The position numbers and the translations under genes were made by a program. Positions 26,029 through 35,686 of a stretch of 64,000 bases of DNA are shown piece after piece. The DNA comes from Streptomyces sp. AC558_RSS880 (GTDB lineage Bacteria; Actinomycetota; Actinomycetes; Streptomycetales; Streptomycetaceae), in contig NZ_JAGMUJ010000013.1 of the NCBI RefSeq assembly GCF_019049255.1, positions 143,506-207,505 of the forward strand, given 5' to 3'. The notes below the pieces were generated by a model that was given only the letters and a program-made list of their open reading frames with translations, was not told where the DNA came from and ran no database searches. Every line of letters starts with the position of its first letter. The first letter of the stretch is position 1.

Positions 26029-26499
26029 ATGACCACTTCCCCTCGTACGGAGCGGCGGTCCGCGCTGCCGCTTCCCCTCGCCGGTCAGCCGGTGTTCTCG
26101 TTCCGCTTCACCCCGTCCCCGCGCGGCGCCCGGCTCGCCCGTCGGCTCGCCTCCTGCCAGATGGACGCCTGGGGCTGGCGGTACGGCACCCCGGCGCACG
26201 ACTCCGTCGAACTGATCGCGGCCGAGCTGGCCGCCAACGCCGTGACCCACGGCCGGGTCCCCGGCCGGGACGCCGAGTTGCGGCTCAGCAGGGAGGACGG
26301 CGGGCGCGTACGCATCGAGGTCAGCGACGCGCGGGGCGAGCGGCTGCCCGAGGCCCGGGACGCCGGACCCGGTGAGGACGGCGGGCGGGGACTCCTCCTC
26401 GTCGCCGCCCTGGCCGAGGAGTGGGGAACGGCCCCGCGCCCCGGCGCCCCGGGCAAGACCGTCTGGGCGGTGGTGGCCACCGCGCCGGTCCGTCAGTAG
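26029..26499 (+). CDS. ATP-binding protein, anti-sigma-factor-like histidine kinase fold
   Basis: 156 residues with a GHKL ATPase fold of the RsbW/SpoIIAB kind, of which Streptomyces has dozens. The N-box is [10 protein letters not shown], and [15 protein letters not shown] is the G-box. The C-terminus ends [14 protein letters not shown]. Such proteins can act as anti-sigma or anti-anti-sigma kinases, or as regulators in XRE/DUF397 clusters; no sigma factor is adjacent here. ATG at 26029 has only a weak purine-rich stretch upstream. It converges with the toxin gene, their ends overlapping by 7 bp. Confidence 0.88.
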   Translation: MTTSPRTERRSALPLPLAGQPVFSFRFTPSPRGARLARRLASCQMDAWGWRYGTPAHDSVELIAAELAANAVTHGRVPGRDAELRLSREDGGRVRIEVSDARGERLPEARDAGPGEDGGRGLLLVAALAEEWGTAPRPGAPGKTVWAVVATAPVRQ

Positions 26500-26750
26500 T
26501 GGTACCGGGCCTTGATGATCACGACTTCCTTCTCGGTGGCCCGGTAGACGAGTCGGTGTTCGTCGTCGATCCGGCGTGACCAGTAGCCCGACAGGTCGCC
26601 CTTCAGCGGCTCCGGTTTGCCGATGCCGGTGAAGGGGTCGCGCTGGATCTCGCCGATCAGGCGGACGAGCTTGCGGAACAGCGTCTTGTCGGCGGCCTGC
26701 CAGTACAGGAGGTCCTCCCACCCGGTGGGACGGAACCGCACGTCCCTCAC
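26493..26750 (-). CDS. yoeB: YoeB family toxin (ribosome-dependent mRNA interferase)
   Basis: 85 residues of the Txe/YoeB family. The fold elements and catalytic positions are visible: Glu47 ([14 protein letters not shown]), the basic residues of [14 protein letters not shown], and the C-terminal His84-Tyr85 (IIKARYHY) that cleave mRNA in the ribosomal A site. The GTG start overlaps the antitoxin stop by 4 bp (GTGA), as usual in the module. Cognate to the YefM gene upstream. Confidence 0.96.
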   Translation of the reverse strand: MRDVRFRPTGWEDLLYWQAADKTLFRKLVRLIGEIQRDPFTGIGKPEPLKGDLSGYWSRRIDDEHRLVYRATEKEVVIIKARYHY

Positions 26751-27025
26751 TCGCCGTCCTCCGCCAGGGCCTCCAGCTCCGCCATGCTCCTGGTGATCAC
26801 CGGGGTGTCGGCGGCCTTGTCCGCGGCGACGGCCGCCATGAGGTGGGCGGCGTTGGCCGGCGAACGCAGCAGGTAGACGGTCTCCTGCCAGGAACGGAAG
26901 TCGTCGGCCGACATCAGTACGGCGTTGCCGCCCCTGGAAGTGATCTCCACCGGCTCATGGTCGTCGTTGACCTGCTGGATCAGCGGAAAAAGCCTGGCCC
27001 GAGCCTCGCTGGCGGTGATGGACAC
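26747..27025 (-). CDS. yefM: YefM family antitoxin
   Basis: 92 residues of the Phd/YefM family. The N-terminal DNA-binding and dimerisation part reads [20 protein letters not shown] and [20 protein letters not shown]; the acidic C-terminus ([16 protein letters not shown]) is the toxin-wrapping tail. The GTG at 27025 is chosen because GGAGGAGG lies just upstream and the VSITASEA motif starts there. It is first in the operon and expected to repress it, by itself and with YoeB, through the palindromes at 27043-27094. Confidence 0.95.
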   Translation of the reverse strand: MSITASEARARLFPLIQQVNDDHEPVEITSRGGNAVLMSADDFRSWQETVYLLRSPANAAHLMAAVAADKAADTPVITRSMAELEALAEDGE

Positions 27026-27042
27026 AACCCCTCCTCCAACTG

Positions 27043-27094
27043 AACTGGTACAGGGAAACCGTACCAGTTCGATGGTACAGGGATCCGGTACGAG
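27043..27094. promoter_or_regulatory. Palindromic operator of the yefM-yoeB operon
   Basis: A perfect inverted repeat with 9-base arms, AACTGGTAC (27043-27051) and GTACCAGTT (27061-27069), is followed by a second, imperfect site that repeats TGGTACAGGGA at 27073-27083 and ends in GGTAC. YefM proteins are known to bind paired long and short palindromes upstream of their own gene; the layout, 18 bp ahead of the GTG start, fits. Confidence 0.8.
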
Positions 27095-27216
27095 TCGCAT
27101 GGCCCACCGGCAGGAAGGGCTCCCCGTGGGGAAGCGGACACACCCTGTCCTGTACGTCCCCGAGACTCGTGCCCTCCGCGGCCACAGGGGCCGCTCGTTC
27201 CGCAAGGAGTCCGCGC

Positions 27217-27633
27217 GTGTTCTCCGTTCTCGCCGACATCAACTGGGCGGCCGTCGCCGTCGCGGCCGTCGCCTCGGTCCTGCTGGCCGGTGTGTGGTTC
27301 GCGGTCGTGATCGCCAAGCCGTACGCCGTGGCCCTCGGCCGCGAGGGCGCGCCGGCGCCCGCGCAGACGGCGGTGACCATGGCGGGGCCGCCGGTGTGTC
27401 TCCTCGTCACCGTCCTGACCAGCGCCGTGCTCGTCGAGGCGCTCGACATCACGGGCATGGGGGACGCCGTGGTCTTCGGGCTCCTCGTCGGCGTCGGTTA
27501 TCTGAGCGCGATGACCTTCCAGATCGCCATCAACCCCAACTTCCCGCGCCCGCTGTACTACGGCGTCCTCAACGCGCCGTTCTTCGTGCTCACGAGTGTG
27601 CTCAGCAGCGTCGTCCTGGTCGCGATGCGCTGA
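27217..27633 (+). CDS. DUF1761 integral membrane protein
   Basis: 138 residues with about four membrane segments (WAAVAVAAVASVLLAGVWF, MAGPPVCLLVTVLTSAVLV, VVFGLLVGVGYLSAM, FFVLTSVLSSVVLVAM) and the motif GVWFAVVIAKPY typical of the DUF1761 family. Function unknown. The GTG at 27217 is set by AAGGAG six bases upstream; an upstream ATG lacks such a site. Divergent from yefM-yoeB. Confidence 0.85.
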   Translation: MFSVLADINWAAVAVAAVASVLLAGVWFAVVIAKPYAVALGREGAPAPAQTAVTMAGPPVCLLVTVLTSAVLVEALDITGMGDAVVFGLLVGVGYLSAMTFQIAINPNFPRPLYYGVLNAPFFVLTSVLSSVVLVAMR

Positions 27634-27644
27634 GTCCCCGCCGG

Positions 27645-28694
27645 CTAGTCACCGCCTCCTCCGCCGCCTCCCCCGTCACCACCGCCGCCGTCGCCGCTTC
27701 CGCCCCCGTCGCCGCCCTCCCCGCCGTCGCTGCCCCAGCCGTCGCCGCCGCCGCGTTCGTTGTCGTCGCGGCCGGTGCCGAGGTTGCTGAACCAAGGGAG
27801 GTCCCAGGCGCCGGCTTCCGCCTCTTCCCGGGAGCGGGGGCGGAACCTGGCCAGGCCCGTCGTGTCCCCGAGGCCGAAGGAGACGGCGACCGCGTGGGCC
27901 ATCACGGCGTCCAGGGGGTCGGGGCTCTCGTGGTACACGGTGGCCAGCGGCAGCAGCACCGTCCCGGGTACGGGGTCCGGTCGGCGTGGCGGACGGGTCA
28001 GCAGGGCGACCCGCCGGTCGCCGCGCAGCAGCCACGAGCTCTCCGCGTTCTCGCGCCGCAGCGTCCAGTGCCGGTCGGGCAGGCGTATCTCCACGCTGCT
28101 CCTGGACTTGCGGAACTTCTTCTGGAGGACGAGCCGGGCCCTGGTGTCACCGACGGTCATGACCAGGCCGCTGCCCGGGACGGTGGAGTCGCCGAGGAAG
28201 CCGTACGGTGCCCTGAGCCGTACGGCGGGGGCGTGCGGGCCCCAGACGTCCACGCGGACCAGGCGCCGGTCCACGGCGACGGCGACCGGTCCGGCGGGGC
28301 CGGGCGCGTGGCGCCGCGCGATCCACAGCGGTACGCCCTCCGCACGCGCCCGCGCGGCGAGCGCGGCCACCTGGTCCGCCCCGCCGCACCCGCGGACCGC
28401 CCACTCGCCCAGGGCGCGGGCGAAGTCGGCGGCCCGGCGCACCTTCAGAGGCGTGGTCGTGCCGGTCACGCGGGTGACCGGCACGATGCCGGGGCCCGGC
28501 GCCAGCGAGGCCAGGGGGCGTTCCGTGCCGCCGCCGCCGAGCCAACACCCCCGAAGGTACGCCTCGGCCATGGCGCCGAGGTTCAGCTCGGCCGGCGGTG
28601 TCGTCCGGCCGCCTCTGCGCAGCCCGCCTTCGGTGAGTTCCACGGTCCGCGCCAACGGGTTCCGGGACCGTTCCCCGTAGAGCACCTGGCTCAT
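27645..28694 (-). CDS. Hypothetical protein with Gly/Asp-rich tail
   Basis: 349 residues. The first 290 look like a folded cytoplasmic protein with strand-rich segments (RTVELTEGGLRRGG, VAVAVDRRLVRVDVWGPHAP, YGFLGDSTVPGSGLVMTVGD, KKFRKSRSSVEIRLPDRHW, AVMAHAVAVSFGLGD). The last ~45 are a run of Gly, Asp and Ser (for example GGEGGDGGGSGDGG), as often seen at the C-terminus of actinobacterial surface or uncharacterised proteins. No motif recognised. ATG at 28694 follows GGAGGGGGAGG. Confidence 0.65.
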   Translation of the reverse strand: MSQVLYGERSRNPLARTVELTEGGLRRGGRTTPPAELNLGAMAEAYLRGCWLGGGGTERPLASLAPGPGIVPVTRVTGTTTPLKVRRAADFARALGEWAVRGCGGADQVAALAARARAEGVPLWIARRHAPGPAGPVAVAVDRRLVRVDVWGPHAPAVRLRAPYGFLGDSTVPGSGLVMTVGDTRARLVLQKKFRKSRSSVEIRLPDRHWTLRRENAESSWLLRGDRRVALLTRPPRRPDPVPGTVLLPLATVYHESPDPLDAVMAHAVAVSFGLGDTTGLARFRPRSREEAEAGAWDLPWFSNLGTGRDDNERGGGDGWGSDGGEGGDGGGSGDGGGGDGGGGGGGGD

Positions 28695-28863
28695 CGCCTC
28701 CCCCTCCTGCCCGCCGGCTTCCCGGCCGGCACCGCGGTCCCACCCTCACACACCGGATGCCCGTCGAAAAACATCGCCGCCGCGCGGCAACCCCTCGCCG
28801 TGCGGCGGCGACCACAGGGCGGTGGACAACGAGGGCCATCGCACATCGAACGAAAGCCGTGAC

Positions 28864-30210
28864 ATGCGCAGTACTGGTAACACCGCCCCGCGCACGGGGC
28901 ACCGGAGAAAGAACGGCCGGCGCCGTACCGTCCTGATCGGTGCTCTCACCACATCGCTCGTGGGCGGCGCCGTGGTCGGCGGCGTGCTGATGTCGGCGTC
29001 CGCGGCGGAACCGGGCGCGGGTACCTACCGCCTGGTGAACGCGGCGAGCGACACCTGTCTGGAGGTCCCGTCGGGAAGCACGGGCGCCGGGGTGCAGCTG
29101 GCCCTGGCGGACTGCGACGGGGGCGCGGACCAGAGCTGGGAACTGGCCGACTCCGGTGACGGTTTCACCGTGACGTCGTCCGCCACCGGCCTGTGCGCGG
29201 GCGTCAAGGGCGACTCGGTCTCCGCCGGGAAGGCCGTGCAGCAGCAGGACTGCGGCGAGGGCTCCTCCCAGGTCTGGAAGGTGAGTGCCGTCGGTGACGC
29301 CTACCGCCTGGTCAACGCGCACAGCGAGAAGTGCCTGAACCCCAAGGGCGGTCTGCTGCAGCAGAACTCCTGCGACAACGCCGCCGGCAAGACCTGGACC
29401 CTGCAGGAGGTGAACGGCTCGACGCCCCCGGCGGCGACCCCCACCGCGGCCCCCACGGCGAGCGCCCCCGCCTCTCCCTCTCCCTCCGCTGACGACGAGC
29501 CGGCCGGTGACACCGCGTTCGCCTCCTGGCCCACCGCCACCGACGAGCAGCCCGTCTCCTCGACCATCGAGGTGAAGGGCGTGTACGACGGTTCCCTGAA
29601 GCGCTTCCACGGCTCGGGCGACCTCGGCGGCAGCGGCCAGGACGAGGGCCAGGACCCGATGTTCAAGCTCGCCGACGGCGCGACGCTGAAGAACGTGATC
29701 CTGGGTTCGCCCGCCGCCGACGGCGTGCACTGCTCGGGCAGCTGCACCCTGATCAACGTGTGGTGGGAGGACGTCGGCGAGGACGCCGCCAGCTTCAAGG
29801 GCAAGTCCGCCTCGGCGGCCTACGTCGTCGACGGCGGCGGTGCCCGCAAGGCCGACGACAAGGTCTTCCAGCACAACGGCGCCGGCACCCTGACCGTCAA
29901 GAACTTCCAGGTGTCCGACTTCGGCAAGCTCTACCGCTCGTGCGGCAACTGCGGGACCCAGTACCAGCGCCACGTCGTGATCGACAACGTCCTGGTCACG
30001 AGCCCCGGCAAGGTCATCACCGGGGTCAACGCCAACTACGGTGACACCGCGACCCTCTCGGACGTGACGATCGTCGGCGACAGCAAGAAGAAGATCATCG
30101 TCTGCGAGCGCTTCGAGGGCAACGACAGCGGGGACGAGCCGACCGCGCTCGGCAGCGGCCCCGACGGCACGTCCTGCGTCTACGAGACCTCCGAGGTCAC
30201 GTACGAGTAG
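28864..30210 (+). CDS. Secreted pectate lyase (PL3) with ricin-type lectin domain
   Basis: 448 residues. The signal peptide has a basic start (RRKNGRRRTVLIGALTTSLV) and probable cleavage after MSASAAEP. Residues ~50-185 form a ricin-B-type beta-trefoil carbohydrate-binding domain (YRLVNAASDTCLEVPSGST, DQSWELAD, YRLVNAHSEKCLNPKGG). After a Pro/Thr linker the catalytic domain of family PL3 runs from about 230 (SSTIEVKGVYDGSLKRFHGS, GDPMFKLADGATLKNVILG-like segment, GVHCSGSCTLINVWWEDVGE, FGKLYRSCGNCG). PL3 enzymes cleave polygalacturonate by beta-elimination with calcium. ATG at 28864. A strong terminator follows. Confidence 0.93.
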   Translation: MRSTGNTAPRTGHRRKNGRRRTVLIGALTTSLVGGAVVGGVLMSASAAEPGAGTYRLVNAASDTCLEVPSGSTGAGVQLALADCDGGADQSWELADSGDGFTVTSSATGLCAGVKGDSVSAGKAVQQQDCGEGSSQVWKVSAVGDAYRLVNAHSEKCLNPKGGLLQQNSCDNAAGKTWTLQEVNGSTPPAATPTAAPTASAPASPSPSADDEPAGDTAFASWPTATDEQPVSSTIEVKGVYDGSLKRFHGSGDLGGSGQDEGQDPMFKLADGATLKNVILGSPAADGVHCSGSCTLINVWWEDVGEDAASFKGKSASAAYVVDGGGARKADDKVFQHNGAGTLTVKNFQVSDFGKLYRSCGNCGTQYQRHVVIDNVLVTSPGKVITGVNANYGDTATLSDVTIVGDSKKKIIVCERFEGNDSGDEPTALGSGPDGTSCVYETSEVTYE

Positions 30211-30227
30211 GGCACACCGCACAGGGC

Positions 30228-30268
30228 GAGGGCCCGGCACCGCTGAACAGCAGCGGTGCCGGGCCCTC
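30228..30268. terminator. Bidirectional terminator between pectate lyase and groEL
   Basis: A perfect 18-bp stem: GAGGGCCCGGCACCGCTG (30228-30245) with its complement at 30251-30268, loop AACAG. It serves the convergent pectate lyase and groEL genes. Confidence 0.88.
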
Positions 30269-30291
30269 GGGGCGTTCTGCGAGCGGGTCGC

Positions 30292-31941
<1,650 letters not shown>

Positions 31942-32042
31942 CTAGGTGAAATCACCGCGCCCCCGGTCACCCGGCTCCTTGTCGGATGCTGGGGCCAGGG
32001 GCGCGGTGTTCGAGCAAAAGTGCTTGCTACGAGGTCGGGTTG

Positions 32043-32060
32043 TCCGGGGTGACCCCCGGA
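32043..32060 (-). terminator. Short hairpin in the groES-groEL gap
   Basis: TCCGGGG and CCCCGGA with a 4-base loop lie a few bases past the groES stop codon. It may attenuate read-through or mark a processing site, making groES mRNA more abundant than groEL mRNA. Confidence 0.35.
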
Positions 32061-32066
32061 TCTCCC

Positions 32067-32375
32067 TTACTTCTCGACGATCGCGAGGACGTCGCGGGCC
32101 GAGAGGACGAGGTACTCCTCGCCGTTGTACTTGACCTCGGTGCCGCCGTACTTGCTGTACAGAACGACGTCGCCGACCTTCACGTCGAGTTCGACGCGCT
32201 TGCCGTCCTCGATCCGGCCCGGACCGATGGCCAGGACGACGCCCTCCTGGGGCTTCTCCTTGGCGGTGTCCGGAATGACCAGGCCCGAAGCCGTGGTCTG
32301 CTCGGCGTCGAGCGGCTGGACCACGATGCGGTCCTCGAGCGGCTTGATGGCAACCTTGGAGCTGGCGGTCGTCAC
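32067..32375 (-). CDS. groES: Co-chaperonin GroES
   Basis: The 10-kDa lid of the chaperonin, 102 residues: [18 protein letters not shown] at the N-terminus, the mobile loop [20 protein letters not shown], and [18 protein letters not shown] at the end. First gene of the groES-groEL operon, with a promoter and two CIRCE operators 130-175 bp upstream. Confidence 0.98.
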   Translation of the reverse strand: MTTASSKVAIKPLEDRIVVQPLDAEQTTASGLVIPDTAKEKPQEGVVLAIGPGRIEDGKRVELDVKVGDVVLYSKYGGTEVKYNGEEYLVLSARDVLAIVEK

Positions 32376-32475
32376 GATCCGACCTCCCCCTTCGGAGATC
32401 TCACGGGGTTAACTGTCTGAGGTGGCGACCAGGTGGATCCGTCGTCGCGGGTGCCGGACCTGCCCGTCGCGTGTG

Positions 32476-32502
32476 TTGGCACTCTCCAGGGGGGAGTGCC
32501 AG
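32476..32502. promoter_or_regulatory. CIRCE operator (HrcA), promoter-proximal
   Basis: TTGGCACTC, nine bases, GAGTGCCAG: an inverted repeat matching the CIRCE consensus TTAGCACTC-N9-GAGTGCTAA except at two outer positions. It lies just downstream of the groES -10 element. Confidence 0.92.
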
Positions 32503-32507
32503 ACCTG

Positions 32508-32537
32508 AGACTATGACTGCGGTTAGCACTCGGTCAA
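32508..32537 (-). promoter_or_regulatory. groES promoter
   Basis: On the minus strand TTGACC (32537-32532) and TAGTCT (32513-32508) are separated by 18 bp and match the consensus of the principal sigma factor. The -35 box sits inside the upstream CIRCE element and the start point would lie just before the other, so repression by HrcA would block polymerase directly. Confidence 0.75.
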
Positions 32538-32549
32538 GCGGAGTGCCAA
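32523..32549. promoter_or_regulatory. CIRCE operator (HrcA), overlapping the -35 box
   Basis: TTAGCACTC, nine bases, GAGTGCCAA: nearly perfect CIRCE element. The nine-base spacer carries the groES -35 hexamer. Confidence 0.95.
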
Positions 32550-32609
32550 TTGCCTGCGGCGCGTCGCGGGGTGGGTACGTCGTTCACACCGGGGTGTGCA
32601 GCTTGCCGG

Positions 32610-32700
32610 TGGTGCAGTGACCGTCTCCGGGGGCTGTGCCCCCAGGCCCCCTTCGGCCCTGGACGGGCCTCGTCCTCAAACGCCGGACGGGCTGAGAGGT
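32610..32700. repeat. Copy of an interspersed Streptomyces intergenic repeat
   Basis: The blocks GGGGGCTGTGCCCCC, TTCGGCCCTGGACGGGCC and CCTCAAACGCCGGACGGGCT recur, from memory, in intergenic regions of many Streptomyces genomes, often as a palindrome built on the last block. Here it forms the region downstream of, and partly the 3' end of, the deacetylase gene ending at 32676. Confidence 0.55.
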
Positions 32701-33464
32701 GAGCGGTGCTCGCCAGGGACCGCCGACGGGCTGATGTGGCCGACGTGGTCCTCCAGCTTCCCCACCTCGAGCCCCCGCTCCTCCAACTCGGTCAGCAGCC
32801 GAGTGGTCCGTTCCGTCAACGACAGGGTCGGGGCCTCGCCCGACGGTACGGCGATGATGTCGCCGGGGTTCAGGTGGTGGGGGCCGTCGGTGTAGGTGAG
32901 GTGGCCGTCGGGTTCCAGGGTGACCCGCCACAGCACCACCGCCGCGATGCCGCAGTCGGCGGCGGCGCGCAGGGTGGTGGTGTCGTACGTGCCGTAGGGC
33001 GGGCGGAAGAGGCGGGGACGGACGCCGAAGCGGGACTTCAGCTTGCGCTGCTGGCCGCAGATCTCGGCGCGCTGGCCGGCGTACGGCAGACCGCGCAGGG
33101 CGGGATGGTCGAGGGTGTGGTTCTGCAGGCTCGCGCCGACCGAGCGCAGCCGGGCGAAGTGGGCGTAGCCGGGGCCCACCACGCTGTCCGTGAGGAACAG
33201 GCTGACGGGGAGCCGGCGCTCGCGCACCAGGTCGACGAAGCGGGGGTCGCGTTCGGCGCCGTCGTCGTAGGTGAGGAAGACGACCCTGTCACGGGTCGGG
33301 ACGCGGTCGACGACGGGCGGGAGGGCGCCGGCCCCCGGTACCGGACCAACTCCGGGCGACCGGCCCGCCCCGTCCCCCGCCCCGTCCCCCACCCCGCCCG
33401 ACGGACCGCATCCGGCGACCGCGGCCAGCAGGGCGACGGCGCCCGCCAGGAGGCCGGCCCTCAC
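32676..33464 (-). CDS. NodB-type polysaccharide deacetylase, lipoprotein
   Basis: 262 residues. The N-terminal hydrophobic stretch ends in a lipobox (AAVAGC, Cys19), followed by a Gly/Ala linker. The catalytic NodB domain shows TYDDG (metal-binding Asp and base), NHTLDHP (H-x3-H motif) and RPPYGTYD (motif 3). Metal-dependent N- or O-deacetylation of peptidoglycan or another polymer outside the membrane is expected. The GTG at 33464 overlaps the stop of the homologous upstream gene (GTGA). The last ~15 residues are encoded by an interspersed repeat and look foreign. Confidence 0.88.
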   Translation of the reverse strand: MRAGLLAGAVALLAAVAGCGPSGGVGDGAGDGAGRSPGVGPVPGAGALPPVVDRVPTRDRVVFLTYDDGAERDPRFVDLVRERRLPVSLFLTDSVVGPGYAHFARLRSVGASLQNHTLDHPALRGLPYAGQRAEICGQQRKLKSRFGVRPRLFRPPYGTYDTTTLRAAADCGIAAVVLWRVTLEPDGHLTYTDGPHHLNPGDIIAVPSGEAPTLSLTERTTRLLTELEERGLEVGKLEDHVGHISPSAVPGEHRSPLSPSGV

Positions 33465-34384
33465 AGGTAGTCCTCCAGGCGGGCCACCGCGTACCCCTCC
33501 GCCGTGACCTTGTCCAGGAAGCGGCGGATCATGTCCGGCATCGTGCCCTCCCAGTCCTCGCGGCCCCGGAAGTGGCTGAGGACGATGTCGCCGGGGTGCA
33601 GGTCGCGGTCCCACTCGCGGTACTCCCAGTGGTCGGCGAAGACCTCCTCGTTCCAGAGGGGGACGTGGGTGATCCCGCAGGCCTTCGCGGCGCGCAGGGT
33701 GGCCTTGTCGTAATTGCCGTAGGGCGGGCGGAAGAGGACGGGGCGCTCGCCGTAGCGCTTCTCGATGACGCGCTGCATGCCGCAGATCTCGCGCTCCTGA
33801 CGGGCGTAGGACAGGGCCGGCAGGTAGGGGTGGCGGAGGGTGTGGTTGTGCAGGCCGACGCCCCGGTCCTGCATCTCCTTGAAGTAGCCGTAGTCCTCCT
33901 TGACGAGGTAGTCGCTGAGGAAGGCGCTGTACGGGACCTTCAGCTCGCTCATCATCCGCAGGAACGCCGGGTCCTTCTCGGCGCCGTCGTCGATGGTGAG
34001 GAAGAGGATCTTCTCGTCGGTGGGGACGGTGGTGAAGACCGGGGGGAGTTCCAGCCGCCGGTGGCCGTCGACCTCGAAGCCGTCGCGGGTGGTGATCCTG
34101 GGTTTCTTCGCCGGGGGCGGCGGGGCGGTCAGCGGCACCCGCTTCAGTCCCCAGCGTTTCGCGGCGGCGACCCTCGCGGCGTGCGCCGCGCGCAGTTTGG
34201 TGGCGTAGGCGTCGAGCGCGCGGGCCGGGGGCGCCTTCAAGGGCGGCTGGCCGCCCGCCGGTTCGACCGGAGCGCTGCCGTCCGGTCCGCAGCCCGAGGC
34301 GATGGAGGCGAGAGCGAGTACCGCGAGGCCGATCCGCACACCACCGAACGGCCACTTTTTATCGTTTTGTCCTACTGCTCGCAT
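33461..34384 (-). CDS. NodB-type polysaccharide deacetylase, exported
   Basis: 307 residues. An N-terminal hydrophobic segment (VRIGLAVLALASIASGC) ends in a lipobox-like sequence with Cys32; a Pro/Lys-rich stretch leads to the NodB domain with LTIDDGAEKDP, NHTLRHP and RPPYGNYD, all three motifs intact. Paralogue of the coupled downstream gene; the pair probably arose by tandem duplication and may act on the same cell-envelope polymer. ATG at 34384. Divergent from the methyltransferase gene. Confidence 0.9.
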   Translation of the reverse strand: MRAVGQNDKKWPFGGVRIGLAVLALASIASGCGPDGSAPVEPAGGQPPLKAPPARALDAYATKLRAAHAARVAAAKRWGLKRVPLTAPPPPAKKPRITTRDGFEVDGHRRLELPPVFTTVPTDEKILFLTIDDGAEKDPAFLRMMSELKVPYSAFLSDYLVKEDYGYFKEMQDRGVGLHNHTLRHPYLPALSYARQEREICGMQRVIEKRYGERPVLFRPPYGNYDKATLRAAKACGITHVPLWNEEVFADHWEYREWDRDLHPGDIVLSHFRGREDWEGTMPDMIRRFLDKVTAEGYAVARLEDYL

Positions 34385-34474
34385 GGTGCCGGATCCTCGC
34401 AGCCGTCCGGTCCTGATCCGGCCCGACACCGCGGCCTGAGGCATACGGTCCACCGACTGGCCCACAATGAGGCC

Positions 34475-35662
34475 GTGAACGACCTCGCCCCCCTCCTCAC
34501 CCCCGAAGGCCGCGCCCTCCTCGACGAGGTCCGCGACACCGACCCCGCGCACGAACTCGCCGTCGCCACCCGCCTCCGCCGCGAGCACCCCGCCGACCTG
34601 GTGTCGGCCGCGCTCGGCCAGGCGCGGCTGCGGCAGCGCGCGGTGGCCAAGTTCGGGGAGCGGGACGCCGCGCGGATGTTCTTCACACCCAACGGGGTGG
34701 AGCAGTCGACGCGGGCGAGTGTGGCGGCGTACCGGGCCGAGTGCCTCCAGGCGCTCGGGGTACGGTCCGTCGCCGACCTGTGCTGCGGGATCGGCGGCGA
34801 CGCGATCGCGTTCGCCCGCGCCGGGATCCGGGTGCTGGCCGTCGATCGCGATCCGCTGACCTGCGAGGCGGCCCGCGCCAACGCCGACGCGCTCGGTCTC
34901 GCCGACCTGATCGAGGTGCGCGAGGCCGACGTGACGGAGGTGGACACGGCCGGATACGACGCCGTGTTCGTCGACCCGGCCCGGCGCTCCTCCAAGCGCG
35001 GCCGGATCTTCGATCCGGAGGCCTACTCCCCTCCCCTGTCCTGGGCCGTGTCCGCCGCGCTCGGGGCGCCGCTCGGCCTGCTGAAGATCGCGCCCGGCAT
35101 TCCGCACGAGGCGATCCCGCCGGAAGCGACGGCCGAGTGGGTCTCGGACGGCGGGGACGTCAAGGAGGCCATGCTGTGGTTCGGCCCGGACGTGACGCCG
35201 GGGGCACGGCGCGCGACGCTGCTGCCCGCCGGAGCCGGCATCCACGTGACACCCGACACCATGCTCCCGGACCCCGAGGTGCGGCCGGTGGGGCGGTACT
35301 TGTACGAGCCGGACGGCGCCGTCATCCGCGCCCACCTGGTCGCCGAGGTGGCCGAGGAGCTGGACGGCGGGCTGATCGACCCGACCATCGCCTACGTCAC
35401 CGCCGACGAACCGCACCGCACGCCGTACGCCACCGCCTACGAGATCACCGACCGGCTCCCGTTCAACGTCAAGAAGCTGAAGGCGCTGCTGCGCGAGCGT
35501 CAGGTCGGCACGCTGACGGTGAAGAAGCGCGGCTCGGCCGTCGAGCCGGAGGAACTGCGCCGCAAGGTCCTGCCCAAGCCGCACGGCCCCGCGTCCGTCA
35601 CGGTCTTCCTGACCCGCGTCGCCGGCGCCCCGACGATGCTGCTGGGGCACCCGGTGCGCTGA
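34475..35662 (+). CDS. Class I SAM-dependent methyltransferase with THUMP-like C-terminus
   Basis: 395 residues. A helical N-terminal region (EGRALLDEVRDTDPAHELAV) precedes a Rossmann methyltransferase domain: ADLCCGIGGDAIAFARAGI (SAM-binding motif I) at about 108-126, VLAVDRDPLTCEAARANA (motif II), and FVDPARRSSKRGR, a motif IV resembling those of RNA or base methyltransferases. The C-terminal part (FNVKKLKALLRERQVGTLTV, KKRGSAVEPEELRRKV) is the THUMP-like tail of this family. Substrate is unproven, RNA is likely. The GTG at 34475 fits the conserved N-terminus; ATG starts are out of frame. Confidence 0.88.
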   Translation: MNDLAPLLTPEGRALLDEVRDTDPAHELAVATRLRREHPADLVSAALGQARLRQRAVAKFGERDAARMFFTPNGVEQSTRASVAAYRAECLQALGVRSVADLCCGIGGDAIAFARAGIRVLAVDRDPLTCEAARANADALGLADLIEVREADVTEVDTAGYDAVFVDPARRSSKRGRIFDPEAYSPPLSWAVSAALGAPLGLLKIAPGIPHEAIPPEATAEWVSDGGDVKEAMLWFGPDVTPGARRATLLPAGAGIHVTPDTMLPDPEVRPVGRYLYEPDGAVIRAHLVAEVAEELDGGLIDPTIAYVTADEPHRTPYATAYEITDRLPFNVKKLKALLRERQVGTLTVKKRGSAVEPEELRRKVLPKPHGPASVTVFLTRVAGAPTMLLGHPVR

Positions 35663-35686
35663 GACACAGGACCGGACCGGTCCGCC

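Larger units (their letters stand above)
32376..32675. other. groES control region and interspersed repeat
   Basis: Leftwards from here runs the groES promoter region with two CIRCE elements (32476-32549). The rest, 32610-32700, is a copy of a common intergenic sequence of Streptomyces chromosomes and holds no gene. Confidence 0.6.
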
